Of a DNA stretch of 64,000 nt, positions 17,967 through 26,758 are shown piece after piece. The translations under genes and the position numbers were made by a program. This DNA is from Actinoalloteichus hymeniacidonis (GTDB lineage: Bacteria > Actinomycetota > Actinomycetes > Mycobacteriales > Pseudonocardiaceae). Below the pieces are notes generated by a model, which did not search any database, was not told the DNA's origin, and worked only from the letters and a program-made list of their open reading frames with translations. Each line of letters begins with the position of its first letter. Positions within the stretch are counted from its first letter, which is position 1. The stretch lies in NCBI RefSeq assembly GCF_014203365.1, contig NZ_JACHIS010000001.1, positions 434,001 to 498,000 of the forward strand. The letters run 5' to 3'.

Positions 17967-19340
17967 ATGGCGAACGGGACCGACGCGCAGCTCCCGACCG
18001 GATCATCCGCACCGCAGGAGCCGGGGCTGAAGCGGGTGATGGGTCCCCGACTGCTGCTGCTGTTCGTCATCGGCAACGTCCTGGGCACCGGGATCTACGC
18101 CATCAGCGGCCGGGTGGCCGGGGTGGTCGGCGGGGCATTGTGGGTGCCGTTCCTCATCGCCTTCTGCATCGCCTTCTTGACCGCCTTCAGCTATGTGGAG
18201 CTGGTCGGCAAGTACCCACGAGCCGCTGGTGCCGCGCTCTACACCAACCGGGCGTTCCGTAGCCCCTTCTTCACCTTCATGATCGCCTTCGCGGTGATGT
18301 GCTCCGGCATCACCTCGGCCTCCTCGGCGGCCCGCGCGGTCAGCGGCGACTATCTGCAGGAGTTCGTGACCGTTCCCGCCATGGTCGTCGCGATCGGTTT
18401 CATCGGGCTGTTGGCGCTGGTCAACCTCCGAGGCGTCGCCGAATCGCTGATCGCCAACGTCGTGCTCACGGTGATCGAGTTACTCGGGCTGCTCATCGTG
18501 ATCGCCATCGGAGTCGGCGCGGTGCTCAGCGGTGCGGGCGATCCATCGCGGTTGATGGAGTTCAATACCGAGCAGGGGCCGTTGCTCGCGGTGACCTCGG
18601 CGACGGCGCTGGCCTTCTTCGCGCTGGTCGGCTTCGAGGACTCGGTCAACATGGCCGAGGAGTGCCATTCGCCGTCGAAGATCTTCCCTCGGGGCCTGTT
18701 ACTGGGTCTGGCCATCACCGGCCTGATCTACGTGCTGGTCGCGCTGACCTCGTCGCTGCTGGTCGACACCGAGGTCCTGGCGGATTCGGACGGGCCGCTG
18801 TTGGAGGTCGTCCGTCTCGGTGCCCCCGGCTTCCCGCTGATCCTCTTCTCCGCCATCGCGATCTGCGCGGTCTCCAACTCCGCGCTGATGAACATGATGA
18901 TGGCCAGCAGGCTGCTTTACGGGATGGCCAGGGAGTCGATCATTCCCCGCCAGTTCGGCAGGGTGCTGCCGGTGCGTCGGACGCCGTGGGTGGCGATCCT
19001 GTTCACCAGCATGGTGGCCGTGGTGCTGGTCAGCACGGTCGACATCGCGCTGTTGGGCGGGACGACCTCGCTGCTGTTGCTGGTGGTCTTCGGAGTGGTG
19101 AACGTCGCCGTGCTGGTGCTGCGACGCGAGGAGGTGGAGCATGACCACTTCCGGTCGCCCACCTTCGTGCCGGTACTGGGTGCCATCACCTGTTTCCTGC
19201 TGGCCAGCCCGCTCACCGGTAGACCCTGGGAGGAGTACCGGATCGCGGGAATCCTGCTGCTCGTGGGGTTGGCCTTCTGGGTGCTGAACAGGATGATCCT
19301 GCGCAGGGCGTCGGTGGATTCGGCCGAGGGCTCGCGGTGA
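17967..19340 (+). CDS. APC-family amino acid permease
   Basis: A 457-residue amino acid-polyamine-organocation transporter. About 12 hydrophobic segments start at residue ~30 (LLLLFVIGNVLGTGIYAISG). The GTGIYAI unwound-helix motif in TM1 and the GFEDSVNMAEECHSPSKIFPRG stretch after TM6 are the usual APC signatures. The last segments are LLVVFGVVNVAVLVL and ILLLVGLAFWVLNRM. The frame is open from 17931; the ATG at 17967 gives a normal hydrophilic N-terminus. It likely imports an amino acid or related amine with protons. No linked catabolic gene is visible. Confidence 0.88.
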   Translation: MANGTDAQLPTGSSAPQEPGLKRVMGPRLLLLFVIGNVLGTGIYAISGRVAGVVGGALWVPFLIAFCIAFLTAFSYVELVGKYPRAAGAALYTNRAFRSPFFTFMIAFAVMCSGITSASSAARAVSGDYLQEFVTVPAMVVAIGFIGLLALVNLRGVAESLIANVVLTVIELLGLLIVIAIGVGAVLSGAGDPSRLMEFNTEQGPLLAVTSATALAFFALVGFEDSVNMAEECHSPSKIFPRGLLLGLAITGLIYVLVALTSSLLVDTEVLADSDGPLLEVVRLGAPGFPLILFSAIAICAVSNSALMNMMMASRLLYGMARESIIPRQFGRVLPVRRTPWVAILFTSMVAVVLVSTVDIALLGGTTSLLLLVVFGVVNVAVLVLRREEVEHDHFRSPTFVPVLGAITCFLLASPLTGRPWEEYRIAGILLLVGLAFWVLNRMILRRASVDSAEGSR

Positions 19341-19567
19341 CGACGATGTCGCGGCGGGCGGCTCTCCCGAACGTCGAGCGCCGCGCCCGCTGATCGTCGT
19401 TCGACGGCTGCGTCACGCCCGTTCCGGCATTCTCGGCTGGACCGGGGTCTCGCCCTACCCATGCCCAGATCGTCAATCCGCCCGCTCGGTCCGCCCGTGC
19501 CGGGTAGCCCGAGGACGAAATCCCGTCCGGACCAACCGGACCCGTTCCCCTTGAGGAGATCAAGACG

Positions 19568-20494
19568 ATGTCGTCAGCTGAGTCGACTACCCGACCCGTC
19601 ACCGGTGAGCAGTACGAGATCCGGCACGGCGCGGTCCGTGCGGTCGCGACCGAGGTCGGCGCGGGCCTGCGCGTGTTCGAGGTCGACGGAGTTCCCTATC
19701 TGCATTCGTTCTCCGAGCACGACCTGCCGCCCTTCGGCGCGGGGACCCTGCTGGCTCCGTGGCCGAATCGGGTCGCCGACGGCCGGTGGGAATGGGAGGG
19801 GGAGCCGCAGCAGCTGACCCTGAGCGAGCCCGCGCGGCACAACGCCATCCACGGGCTGCTGCGGCAGGCCAACTGGCTGGTGGTCGAACGGACGGAGGCC
19901 AGGGTCGAGCTGACCTCGGTGGTCAACCGGCAGGCTGGCTGGCCGGTGCCGCTGCGGGTGGGAGTCGCCTACGAGGTCGGGCCGGACGGGCTGACGATCA
20001 CACACACCGCGACCAACATCGGTTCCGGCCGCAGCCCGTTCGGCGTGGCCAGCCATCCGTTCCCGAGGGCGGGGCTGACCCCCACCCTCGACTGCACCCT
20101 GACGATGCCCGCGCACACCGTCCTGCCCGTCGACGACCGTCTGCTGCCGACCGGCCCCGCCGAGTCGGTGGAGGGAACGAAGTTCGACTTCCGTGCAGGC
20201 AGGCCCATGCGGGAGGTCACGCTGGACACCGCGTTCGGGGACTGCCGTCCCGACGAGACCGGTTTCGTCCGCCACAACCTGATCGGCCCGGATGGGGCAG
20301 GCGTGCAGGTGTGGGCGGAACCGGTGTTCAACTGGGTGCAGGTCTTCACTCCGGACGACCTGGCCGGGCAGGGGCCTGCGGTGGCGATCGAGGCGATGAC
20401 CTGTCCGCCGGACGCATTGAATTCCGGAGTGGATCTGATCTGGTTGGAACCGGGGGAGACCTGGCAGGGCAGCTGGGGCGTTAAGAAGGTGTGA
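19568..20494 (+). CDS. aldose 1-epimerase family protein
   Basis: A 308-residue galactose-mutarotase-like protein that interconverts alpha and beta anomers of a hexose. The fold signatures are LAPWPNRVADGRWEWEG (sugar-binding Arg), NAIHGLLRQANW with the conserved His, ASHPFPR with the second His, and a C-terminal AIEAMTCPPDALNSG containing the catalytic Glu region. Length is typical of actinobacterial members of this group. A TTGAGGAGA box precedes the ATG by about six bases. It forms a loose sugar cluster with the PfkB kinase at 22072. Confidence 0.9.
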   Translation: MSSAESTTRPVTGEQYEIRHGAVRAVATEVGAGLRVFEVDGVPYLHSFSEHDLPPFGAGTLLAPWPNRVADGRWEWEGEPQQLTLSEPARHNAIHGLLRQANWLVVERTEARVELTSVVNRQAGWPVPLRVGVAYEVGPDGLTITHTATNIGSGRSPFGVASHPFPRAGLTPTLDCTLTMPAHTVLPVDDRLLPTGPAESVEGTKFDFRAGRPMREVTLDTAFGDCRPDETGFVRHNLIGPDGAGVQVWAEPVFNWVQVFTPDDLAGQGPAVAIEAMTCPPDALNSGVDLIWLEPGETWQGSWGVKKV

Positions 20495-20497
20495 ATG

Positions 20498-20535
20498 GCG
20501 GGGCCGGGTGGGCGGTGTCTCGCCGCCCGGCCCGC
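20498..20535 (+). terminator. GC-rich imperfect hairpin after the epimerase gene
   Basis: GCGGGGCCGGGTGGGCGG pairs with CCGCCCGGCCCGC (bulged stem, loop TGTCTCG) three bases after the epimerase stop codon. It is consistent with an intrinsic terminator without a T-run. Confidence 0.5.
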
Positions 20536-20670
20536 ATTAGCCGTGGCGCCACCCGACACGCATTTCGCGGCAGGCCGGATTGCGAAGCCGCAGCCGGTCG
20601 CGAGTTGATCGTTTTGCTGCTGCCCGCGCGAGGGTGCGGACATTTTTCTCGGTCCGATCCAGCGCATGAT

Positions 20671-20685
20671 GTTAGCGTTGCTAAC
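20671..20685 (+). promoter_or_regulatory. perfect palindrome abutting the amidohydrolase start
   Basis: GTTAGCGTTGCTAAC (6-base arms, 3-base spacer) ends one base before the ATG at 20687. It overlaps a TAGCGT -10-like hexamer, so a bound repressor would block the promoter of a leaderless transcript. The imperfect 15-mer at 794-808, before marR, is similar. Confidence 0.5.
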
Positions 20686-20686
20686 C

Positions 20687-21904
20687 ATGGAAGATGTCCT
20701 CATCACGGGTGGATATGTCGTCCCCGTCGACCGCGAGCCGATTACCGATGGCGCGGTGTTGATCCAGAACGGCAAGATCGTCGCTGTCGGGACCTCGAGC
20801 GAGGTCACCGCCCCGGAGGGCATCCGGGTGGTCGACGCGACCGGCCGCTGGGTGCTGCCCGGATTCGTCGAGTCCCACGGACACCTCGGTGTGGCGGAGG
20901 AAGCCGAGGGTTGGGCGGGCAACGACACCAACGAGATGACCGACCCCAACGGCGCCCGGTTCCGCGCCTTGGACGGCATCAACCCGGCCGACCTCGGCTT
21001 CCAGGACGCGCTCGAGGGCGGCGTGACCTCCTCGGTGATCAAGCCCGGTTCGGGTAACCCGATCGGCGGCCAGACCGTCGCGGTGAAGAACTGGGGACGC
21101 ACGGTCGACGAGATGCTCGTGCGGCAGCCGGTCAGCGTGAAGAGCGCGCTGGGCGAGAACCCCAAGCGGGTCTACGGCGAGCAGAAGAAGACGCCGTCCA
21201 CCCGCCTCGGTGTCGCCGCGATCATCCGCGAGGCCTTCTTCAAGGCGCAGGACTACCGGGAGCGGCGCGACCACACCCGGCAGGAGGGCAAGCCCTTCGA
21301 GCGGGACGCGACCCTGGAGATTCTCGCCAGCGTGTTGGACGGCGACCTGCCGTGGTGCCAGCACACCCACCGGGCGGACGACATCGCCACCGCGATCCGG
21401 TTGTCCGAGGAGTTCGGCTACCGACTCGTGGTCAACCACGGCACCGAGGGTCACCTGGTGGCCGATCTGCTCGCCGAGAAGCAGATTCCGGTGATCATCG
21501 GACCGCTGTTCACCACCCGCAGCAAGGTCGAGGTGCGCGAACGGCACCTGCGTAACCCGGGCATCCTGGACCGCGCAGGGGTGGAGGTCGCCATCACCAC
21601 CGACCACCCGGTCATCCCGATCAACTTCCTGGTCCACCAGGCGACCCTGGCGGTCAAGGAGGGCATGGATCGGGACGCCGCGCTGCGGTCGATCACGCTG
21701 AACCCGGCCCGGATCATGGGCTTGGACGATCGGGTCGGCTCGCTCACGCCCGGTCTCGACGGTGACGTGGTGATCTGGTCCGGCGACCCGCTGGACGTGA
21801 TGAACCGTGCCCTGCAGGTCTTCGTCGACGGTCGCGAGGTGCTGACCTACGACGAGGCGACCGGCCGCCAGCAGATCGCGGACCCCTTCTACCGCGAGGG
21901 CTGA
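20687..21904 (+). CDS. amidohydrolase family protein (imidazolonepropionase-like)
   Basis: A 405-residue metal-dependent hydrolase of the amidohydrolase superfamily. The N-terminal beta domain ends in VVDATGRWVLPGFVESHGHLG, where the usual HxH metal motif reads H-G-H. Further metal ligands are likely in WCQHTHRADD and VVNHGTEGHL (His residues at about 222-225 and 250-256), and in ITTDHPVIP with the catalytic Asp near 304. The C-terminal GSLTPGLDGDVVIWSGDPLD is standard. The substrate is not known, and no histidine-degradation genes are next to it. ATG 20687 is preferred over 20666 because homology starts at MEDVLITGGYV and no ribosome site is seen (leaderless). Confidence 0.88.
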   Translation: MEDVLITGGYVVPVDREPITDGAVLIQNGKIVAVGTSSEVTAPEGIRVVDATGRWVLPGFVESHGHLGVAEEAEGWAGNDTNEMTDPNGARFRALDGINPADLGFQDALEGGVTSSVIKPGSGNPIGGQTVAVKNWGRTVDEMLVRQPVSVKSALGENPKRVYGEQKKTPSTRLGVAAIIREAFFKAQDYRERRDHTRQEGKPFERDATLEILASVLDGDLPWCQHTHRADDIATAIRLSEEFGYRLVVNHGTEGHLVADLLAEKQIPVIIGPLFTTRSKVEVRERHLRNPGILDRAGVEVAITTDHPVIPINFLVHQATLAVKEGMDRDAALRSITLNPARIMGLDDRVGSLTPGLDGDVVIWSGDPLDVMNRALQVFVDGREVLTYDEATGRQQIADPFYREG

Positions 21905-22071
21905 ACCGCCGTCGGACCGAGTGTGCCCGACACCGCAGGCCCGCCGAGCGGAGCAACGCCGCATTCGACCGGATTGCTCTGTTCGGCCGGGCTGGCCTTG
22001 CCGGGTCGATCTCTACTCTGATTAGGTCATCGACCACGCCGATCCCGGCGAGTGACGACAAGGGAGTGCGG

Positions 22072-23061
22072 ATGATCCTGGTGGGCGGCGAGGCCCTGGT
22101 CGACCTGGTTCCGGAGCTTCCGAGCGCGGACGGGCTCGCCCCGTTGTCGCCTCGGCTCGGCGGCGGCCCCTACAACGCGGCCATCGCGGCGAGCAGGCTC
22201 GGCGTTCCCACCGCGTTCCTGTCCCGGGTCTCCACCGACGCCTTCGGTCGTGCGCTGCTCGCGCGGCTGGCGGAGTCCGAGGTGGACACCTCACTGGTCC
22301 AGCGTGGTCCAGAGCCGACCAGTCTGGCCGTTGTGGACGTCGGGGCCGACGGTTCCGCCCAGTACTCCTTCTACATGGCCGAGACGGCGGACCGGTTGGT
22401 CGACGAGCCCGCGTCCTTGCCCGTCGGACTGTCCGCAGTGTGCCTCGGCACGCTGGGCTTAGTCCTCGAACCGGGCGCGAGCCGGTACGAGGCCCTGCTG
22501 CGTCGCGTGTCCGATCAGGGCGTGGTGACGATGCTCGACCCGAACATCCGGGCCCAGCTCATCGCCGACCCGGACGCCTATCGGGCCCGGTTCCGGTCCT
22601 GGTTGTCCTCGGTCGACGTCCTCAAGCTCTCCGACGACGACGCGGCCTGGCTCGCCGAGGTCGAGGCCGTTGCCGACGAGGCCGCCGAGGCTGCGACGGA
22701 GAGCCCGATCGCGGGAGTCGATCCTCGGGTGCTGGCCGAGGTGCGGCGTTGGCAGCAGGCAGGCCCGACCGTCGTCATCCTCACCAGGGGATCGGCGGGC
22801 CTGGTGGCGGTGCTCTCCGATGGCCGCAGCGTCGAGGTCCCCGGGGTGGCTGTGGAGGTGGTCGACACCATCGGCGCAGGTGACACCGTCTCCGGTGCGG
22901 TGCTGGCCTGGCTGCACGAGCACTCGGCACTGTCGGCTGCGGGCCTGCGCGCGCTGACCGAGCAGCAGTGGGCCGAGTGTCTGTCGTTCGCGGCCTCGGC
23001 GTCGGCGGTGACCTGTTCTCGGCCCGGTGCCGAACCGCCGTGGGCTGCCGAGCTGTCCTGA
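22072..23061 (+). CDS. PfkB-family carbohydrate kinase (fructokinase-like)
   Basis: A 329-residue ribokinase/PfkB-type sugar kinase that phosphorylates a sugar or nucleoside with ATP. GGGPYNAAIAASRLGVPTAFLSRVS (in two parts, about residues 32-55) is PfkB signature 1. The C-terminal VDTIGAGDTVSGAVLAWL (about 264-281) is signature 2 with the catalytic Asp and anion hole. The middle block LDPNIRAQLI and LKLSDDDAAWL is typical of fructokinases. AAGGGAG lies six bases before the ATG at 22072; a GTG two codons earlier is possible. The aldose epimerase at 19568 is the only other sugar gene nearby. Confidence 0.9.
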   Translation: MILVGGEALVDLVPELPSADGLAPLSPRLGGGPYNAAIAASRLGVPTAFLSRVSTDAFGRALLARLAESEVDTSLVQRGPEPTSLAVVDVGADGSAQYSFYMAETADRLVDEPASLPVGLSAVCLGTLGLVLEPGASRYEALLRRVSDQGVVTMLDPNIRAQLIADPDAYRARFRSWLSSVDVLKLSDDDAAWLAEVEAVADEAAEAATESPIAGVDPRVLAEVRRWQQAGPTVVILTRGSAGLVAVLSDGRSVEVPGVAVEVVDTIGAGDTVSGAVLAWLHEHSALSAAGLRALTEQQWAECLSFAASASAVTCSRPGAEPPWAAELS

Positions 23062-23826
23062 CCGCGCCTGCGCATTCTCGATCGTCAACCGAAGATTCGG
23101 TTTAATGTTCGGAAGATGGGTCACCGACGGTTCCCAGCGACTGCCATCGGTGACCTGGCGTTGATAATTCCGGTAGCCGTGCGCTACTTCTGATCGCGAA
23201 GTCTTGCGTTGTCACTTTACGTGTTCTCGATCACTATAGTTTGGCCGCTTTTCTTTATCCCGCGCGCGTTGATTAAGTGGTCGATGGCGCTTCGCGTGGT
23301 CGCTTTTCGGGCCAGGATGTGAAAAAGATATGCCTTTGTGTCGCCTGTCGGTGGTGCTCCCTCGGACGGCGCAGTACGCCGCCGGCATCACTCTGTGTGA
23401 CCTCGGTCTCAGTGTTCTCGGCTGGCTCTTACTGGCGCGAGCGGCTGATTTCGCGCGCCACAGGCGGTCTATGGTCCGTTCGGCGGGTGTTCATCGTCCG
23501 CCTGATGGAGTAGGAGTGACTCCAGAGCGCAACCATTCTCCGAAGCTGACCTTGGCCGACTCGACCGGGATCGCGGGGGAACGGACGGTGCGGCCGCCGC
23601 TATGTGATCTGCCAAGCCCGCTGAATCTGTGATTGTGATCCCAACTTGGCCCATGGGCTAACGCTATGGGTAGGCGATTGCCATTTCTAGGTCTAGCGTG
23701 GTCGATGACAGGACCCCGACGAGGCGGTGCTGACGTTTCAGCTGTGGGCAGCCGATTCGGCTTGCGGTGGCGTGGTGCTACTAGCACGGTGAGCGTTGTC
23801 TCGTCCGAGTGTTGAGAGGGACAAGT
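23062..23826. other. long AT-richer region upstream of citrate synthase
   Basis: A 765-base stretch without a convincing gene. It is visibly less GC-rich than the rest of the window. ORFs at 23277-23513 and 23330-23632 lack ribosome sites, have poor codon bias and resemble nothing I know. It probably holds the PfkB gene end and a long regulatory leader or promoter region of gltA. Confidence 0.6.
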
Positions 23827-25131
23827 ATGCCCGACGACGCGAATGCTCACCGTTCCGTCGCGCTGCGCCACGAGGGCGGCGACCACGAGATGTCAGTCGT
23901 TCCCGCCACCGACGGGGCCTCTGGAATCGATCTGGGCAAGTTGCTCGCGAAGACGGGGTTGGTGACGCTCGATTCGGGCTTCGTCAACACCGCAGCCTGC
24001 TCTTCCTCCATCACCTACATCGATGGCGACGCAGGCATTCTCCGCTACCGCGGATATCCGATCGAGCAGCTCGCGCAGCGGTCGAACTTCATCGAGGTCA
24101 GCTACCTGCTGATCTACGGTGAGCTGCCCACCCAGGCCCAGCTCGACGACTTCACCGACAAGATCCAGCGGCACACGCTGCTGCACGAGGACCTGAAACG
24201 GTTCTTCGATGGGTTCCCCCGTGACGCGCACCCGATGCCGGTGTTGTCCTCGGCGGTCTCGGCGCTGTCCACGTTCTATCAGGACAGCCTCAACCCCCTC
24301 GACCCGCACCAGGTCGAGATGTCGACCATCCGACTTCTCGCCAAGCTCCCCACCATCGCGGCCTACGCGTACAAGAAGTCCGTGGGACAGCCGTTCCTCT
24401 ACCCGGACAACTCGCACGGGCTGGTGGAGAACTACCTGCGGATGACCTTCGGTCTGCCAGCCGAGCCCTACGAGGTCGACCCGGCGCTGACCCGCGCCCT
24501 CGACCTGCTGTTCATCCTGCACGCGGACCACGAGCAGAACTGCTCGACCGCGACCGTGCGGATGGTGGGTTCCTCGGAGGCCAACCTCTTCGCCAGTGTC
24601 TCGGCGGGCATCAACGCCCTCTTCGGGCCGCTGCACGGCGGGGCGAACCAGGCGGTTCTCGAGATGCTGGAAGGCATCCAGCGCGATGGCGGCAACGTCG
24701 AGAACTTCATGGACAAGGTCAAGAACAAGGCCGAGGGCGTCAAGCTCATGGGCTTCGGGCACCGGGTCTACAAGAACTACGACCCGCGCGCGGCCATCAT
24801 CAAGAAGACGGCCGACGAGGTGCTCGGCAAGCTCGGCGTCAACGACCCGCTGCTCGACATCGCGCGCAAGCTGGAAGAGCGGGCCCTGTCCGACGACTAC
24901 TTCGTGGAGCGCAAGCTCTACCCGAACGTCGACTTCTACACGGGTCTGATCTACAAGGCGATGGGCTTCCCGCCTCGGATGTTCACCGTGCTGTTCGCAC
25001 TGGGCAGGCTGCCCGGCTGGATCGCACAGTGGCGCGAGATGATCGAAGATCCCACCCGCAAGATCGGCAGGCCGCGCCAGGTCTACACCGGCGCCGTCGC
25101 GCGGGACTTCACCCCGCTCACCGAGCGCTGA
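23827..25131 (+). CDS. gltA: citrate synthase (type II, GltA2-like)
   Basis: A 434-residue hexameric-type citrate synthase that condenses oxaloacetate and acetyl-CoA in the TCA cycle. Conserved parts are DGDAGILRYRGYPIEQLA (about residues 68-85), LHADHEQNCSTATVRMVGSS with active-site His, GPLHGGANQAVLEML with the oxaloacetate-binding His, and GFGHRVYKNYDPRA with the His/Arg pair. The catalytic Asp lies in the YPNVDFYTGLIY block. The ATG at 23827 is preceded by GAGAGGGA. The large upstream gap and the following terminator indicate a single-gene transcript. Confidence 0.96.
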   Translation: MPDDANAHRSVALRHEGGDHEMSVVPATDGASGIDLGKLLAKTGLVTLDSGFVNTAACSSSITYIDGDAGILRYRGYPIEQLAQRSNFIEVSYLLIYGELPTQAQLDDFTDKIQRHTLLHEDLKRFFDGFPRDAHPMPVLSSAVSALSTFYQDSLNPLDPHQVEMSTIRLLAKLPTIAAYAYKKSVGQPFLYPDNSHGLVENYLRMTFGLPAEPYEVDPALTRALDLLFILHADHEQNCSTATVRMVGSSEANLFASVSAGINALFGPLHGGANQAVLEMLEGIQRDGGNVENFMDKVKNKAEGVKLMGFGHRVYKNYDPRAAIIKKTADEVLGKLGVNDPLLDIARKLEERALSDDYFVERKLYPNVDFYTGLIYKAMGFPPRMFTVLFALGRLPGWIAQWREMIEDPTRKIGRPRQVYTGAVARDFTPLTER

Positions 25132-25136
25132 TCGGC

Positions 25137-25179
25137 TTCTCGCACGCGACGACATCGTCAGATGCGTCGCGTGCGAGAA
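25137..25179 (+). terminator. 15-bp hairpin after gltA
   Basis: Arms 25137-25151 and 25165-25179 pair perfectly around a 13-base loop, six bases after the gltA stop codon. It is an intrinsic terminator without a T-run. Confidence 0.7.
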
Positions 25180-25249
25180 CGGCCCGGTTCCAACCCGGCT
25201 CGGCGCGGCGTTGCCGACCAGGCAGATCGCGCCGCTAGCGTTGTCGGAC

Positions 25250-26656
25250 ATGGTCTCCGACGAGGTGAACATCGTCTGGTTCCGGCGTGATCTCCGTTGC
25301 GGCGATCACCCCGCCATCGAGGAAGCCGCCAAGAGCGCCCGACGGACGCTGGCCCTGTTCGTCCTCGACGACCGACTGCTCAAGCCGGCGGGCACACCCC
25401 GCCGTACCTTCCTGGCCCGCTGTCTGCGGGCCTTGGCCGATCAACTCCACGGCCACCTGCTCATCGTCTCGGGCGACCCAACCGAGGTGGTGCCCGAGGT
25501 GGCCGAGAAGATCGGCGCCAAGACCGTGCACATCACCGCCGATGGGGCTCCCTACGGCCGCCGCCGCGACGAGGCCGTTCGACGGCGACTCGACGAGCAG
25601 GGCGTCGACCTGGTCGAGACCGGCACGCCCTACGTGATCCCGCCCGGCCGGGTCCGTAAGCCGGACGGCACCGAGTACCGCGTCTTCACCGCGTTCTACC
25701 GCGCCTGGACCGAGCTCGACAAGCCCGGACCGGCCCCGAGCGAGCGGGATGCACCGAAGTGGGTCGAACCCGCCAAACTGCGGATCGATGCGACGAAGAC
25801 CGTCGATCTCGCCGAACTCGATACCGAGCTGGACACCGAGGACGACGGCCCGCAGTTGCCCGAGGCGGGTGAACGCGCCGCCCTGGGCCGCTGGAAGGAG
25901 TTCCGGGCGGGTCCCCTGGCCGACTACGCCTCGGACCGCGACCGGCCCGCGCTCGACGGCACCAGCAGGCTCTCGGCCTACCTGCATTGGGGCTGCGTGC
26001 ATCCGCGCACGCTGCTCGCGGATCTGCACAGGAAGCGGGGTGATGGCGCGGCGGCGTTCCGCCGCGAACTGGCCTGGCGGGAGTTCCTCGCCGATGTGCT
26101 GTGGCATCGACCCGAGTCCGCGCGGCGCAATCTCGACCGCAGGTTCGACGACATCGAGTACGACCTCGGTGCGGACGCCTGGAAACGCTTCGATCGTTGG
26201 CGCGCCGGGACCACCGGCTTTCCCTTCGTCGACGCCGGGATGCGACAGCTCGCCGCCGAGGCCTGGCTGCACAATCGAGCGCGGCTGGTGGTGGCCAGCT
26301 TCCTGATCAAGGATCTGCACCTGCCATGGTGGTGGGGCGCCCGGCACTTCATGCAGTCGCTGGTCGACGGCGACCTCGCCTCCAACCAGCACAATTGGCA
26401 GTGGGTCGCGGGTAGCGGCACCGACGCGGCCCCGTACTTCCGGGTGTTCAACCCGGTCACCCAGGGGCGACGCTTCGATCCCGACGGGCAGTACGTGCGT
26501 CGTCACGTCGCCGAGCTGCGGTCGGTATCCGGCCGCGCGGTGCACGAACCGTGGAAGCTGGATTCGATGCCCGCCGGTTATCCGGAGCCGATGGTCGACC
26601 ACGGCGAGGAACGGCAGGAGGCGCTCCGCCGCTTCGGCCGGATCACCGGGCGTTGA
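25250..26656 (+). CDS. phr: deoxyribodipyrimidine photolyase (class I CPD)
   Basis: A 468-residue light-driven DNA repair enzyme of the cryptochrome/photolyase family, which splits cyclobutane pyrimidine dimers with FADH-. The N-terminal antenna domain begins NIVWFRRDLRCGDHPAI (about residues 5-20). The C-terminal FAD domain has WREFLADVLW, DAGMRQLAAEAWLHNRARLV in two parts, WWWGARHFMQ and ASNQHNWQWVAGSGTDAAPYFRVFNP in pieces, with the conserved Trp residues of the electron chain. The length fits class I enzymes. The ATG at 25250 is set by homology. The gene is convergent with the ABC-2 permease. Confidence 0.94.
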   Translation: MVSDEVNIVWFRRDLRCGDHPAIEEAAKSARRTLALFVLDDRLLKPAGTPRRTFLARCLRALADQLHGHLLIVSGDPTEVVPEVAEKIGAKTVHITADGAPYGRRRDEAVRRRLDEQGVDLVETGTPYVIPPGRVRKPDGTEYRVFTAFYRAWTELDKPGPAPSERDAPKWVEPAKLRIDATKTVDLAELDTELDTEDDGPQLPEAGERAALGRWKEFRAGPLADYASDRDRPALDGTSRLSAYLHWGCVHPRTLLADLHRKRGDGAAAFRRELAWREFLADVLWHRPESARRNLDRRFDDIEYDLGADAWKRFDRWRAGTTGFPFVDAGMRQLAAEAWLHNRARLVVASFLIKDLHLPWWWGARHFMQSLVDGDLASNQHNWQWVAGSGTDAAPYFRVFNPVTQGRRFDPDGQYVRRHVAELRSVSGRAVHEPWKLDSMPAGYPEPMVDHGEERQEALRRFGRITGR

Positions 26657-26672
26657 GCGCCGAGGCCCCGTA

Positions 26673-26706
26673 GCGCCGCAGTACGCCGAGCGCCGCAGTA
26701 CGCCGA
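26673..26706. repeat. 17-bp exact tandem duplication
   Basis: GCGCCGCAGTACGCCGA occurs twice head-to-tail (26673-26689, 26690-26706) between the photolyase stop and the following hairpin. It is a small recent duplication in non-coding DNA. Confidence 0.8.
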
Positions 26707-26739
26707 GATGGCCGCGCCCCGAGTCGGGACGCGGCCATC
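26707..26739. terminator. 10-bp hairpin between convergent genes
   Basis: GATGGCCGCG and CGCGGCCATC pair around a 13-base loop between phr (plus) and the ABC-2 permease (minus), just after the tandem duplication. Confidence 0.6.
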
Positions 26740-26758
26740 GGATCGATCGACGCGGTGA

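Noticed and set aside
23330-23632. 100-codon ORF in the gltA upstream region
   Set aside because: No ribosome site, poor codon bias and no recognised domain; kept only as part of the gap description.
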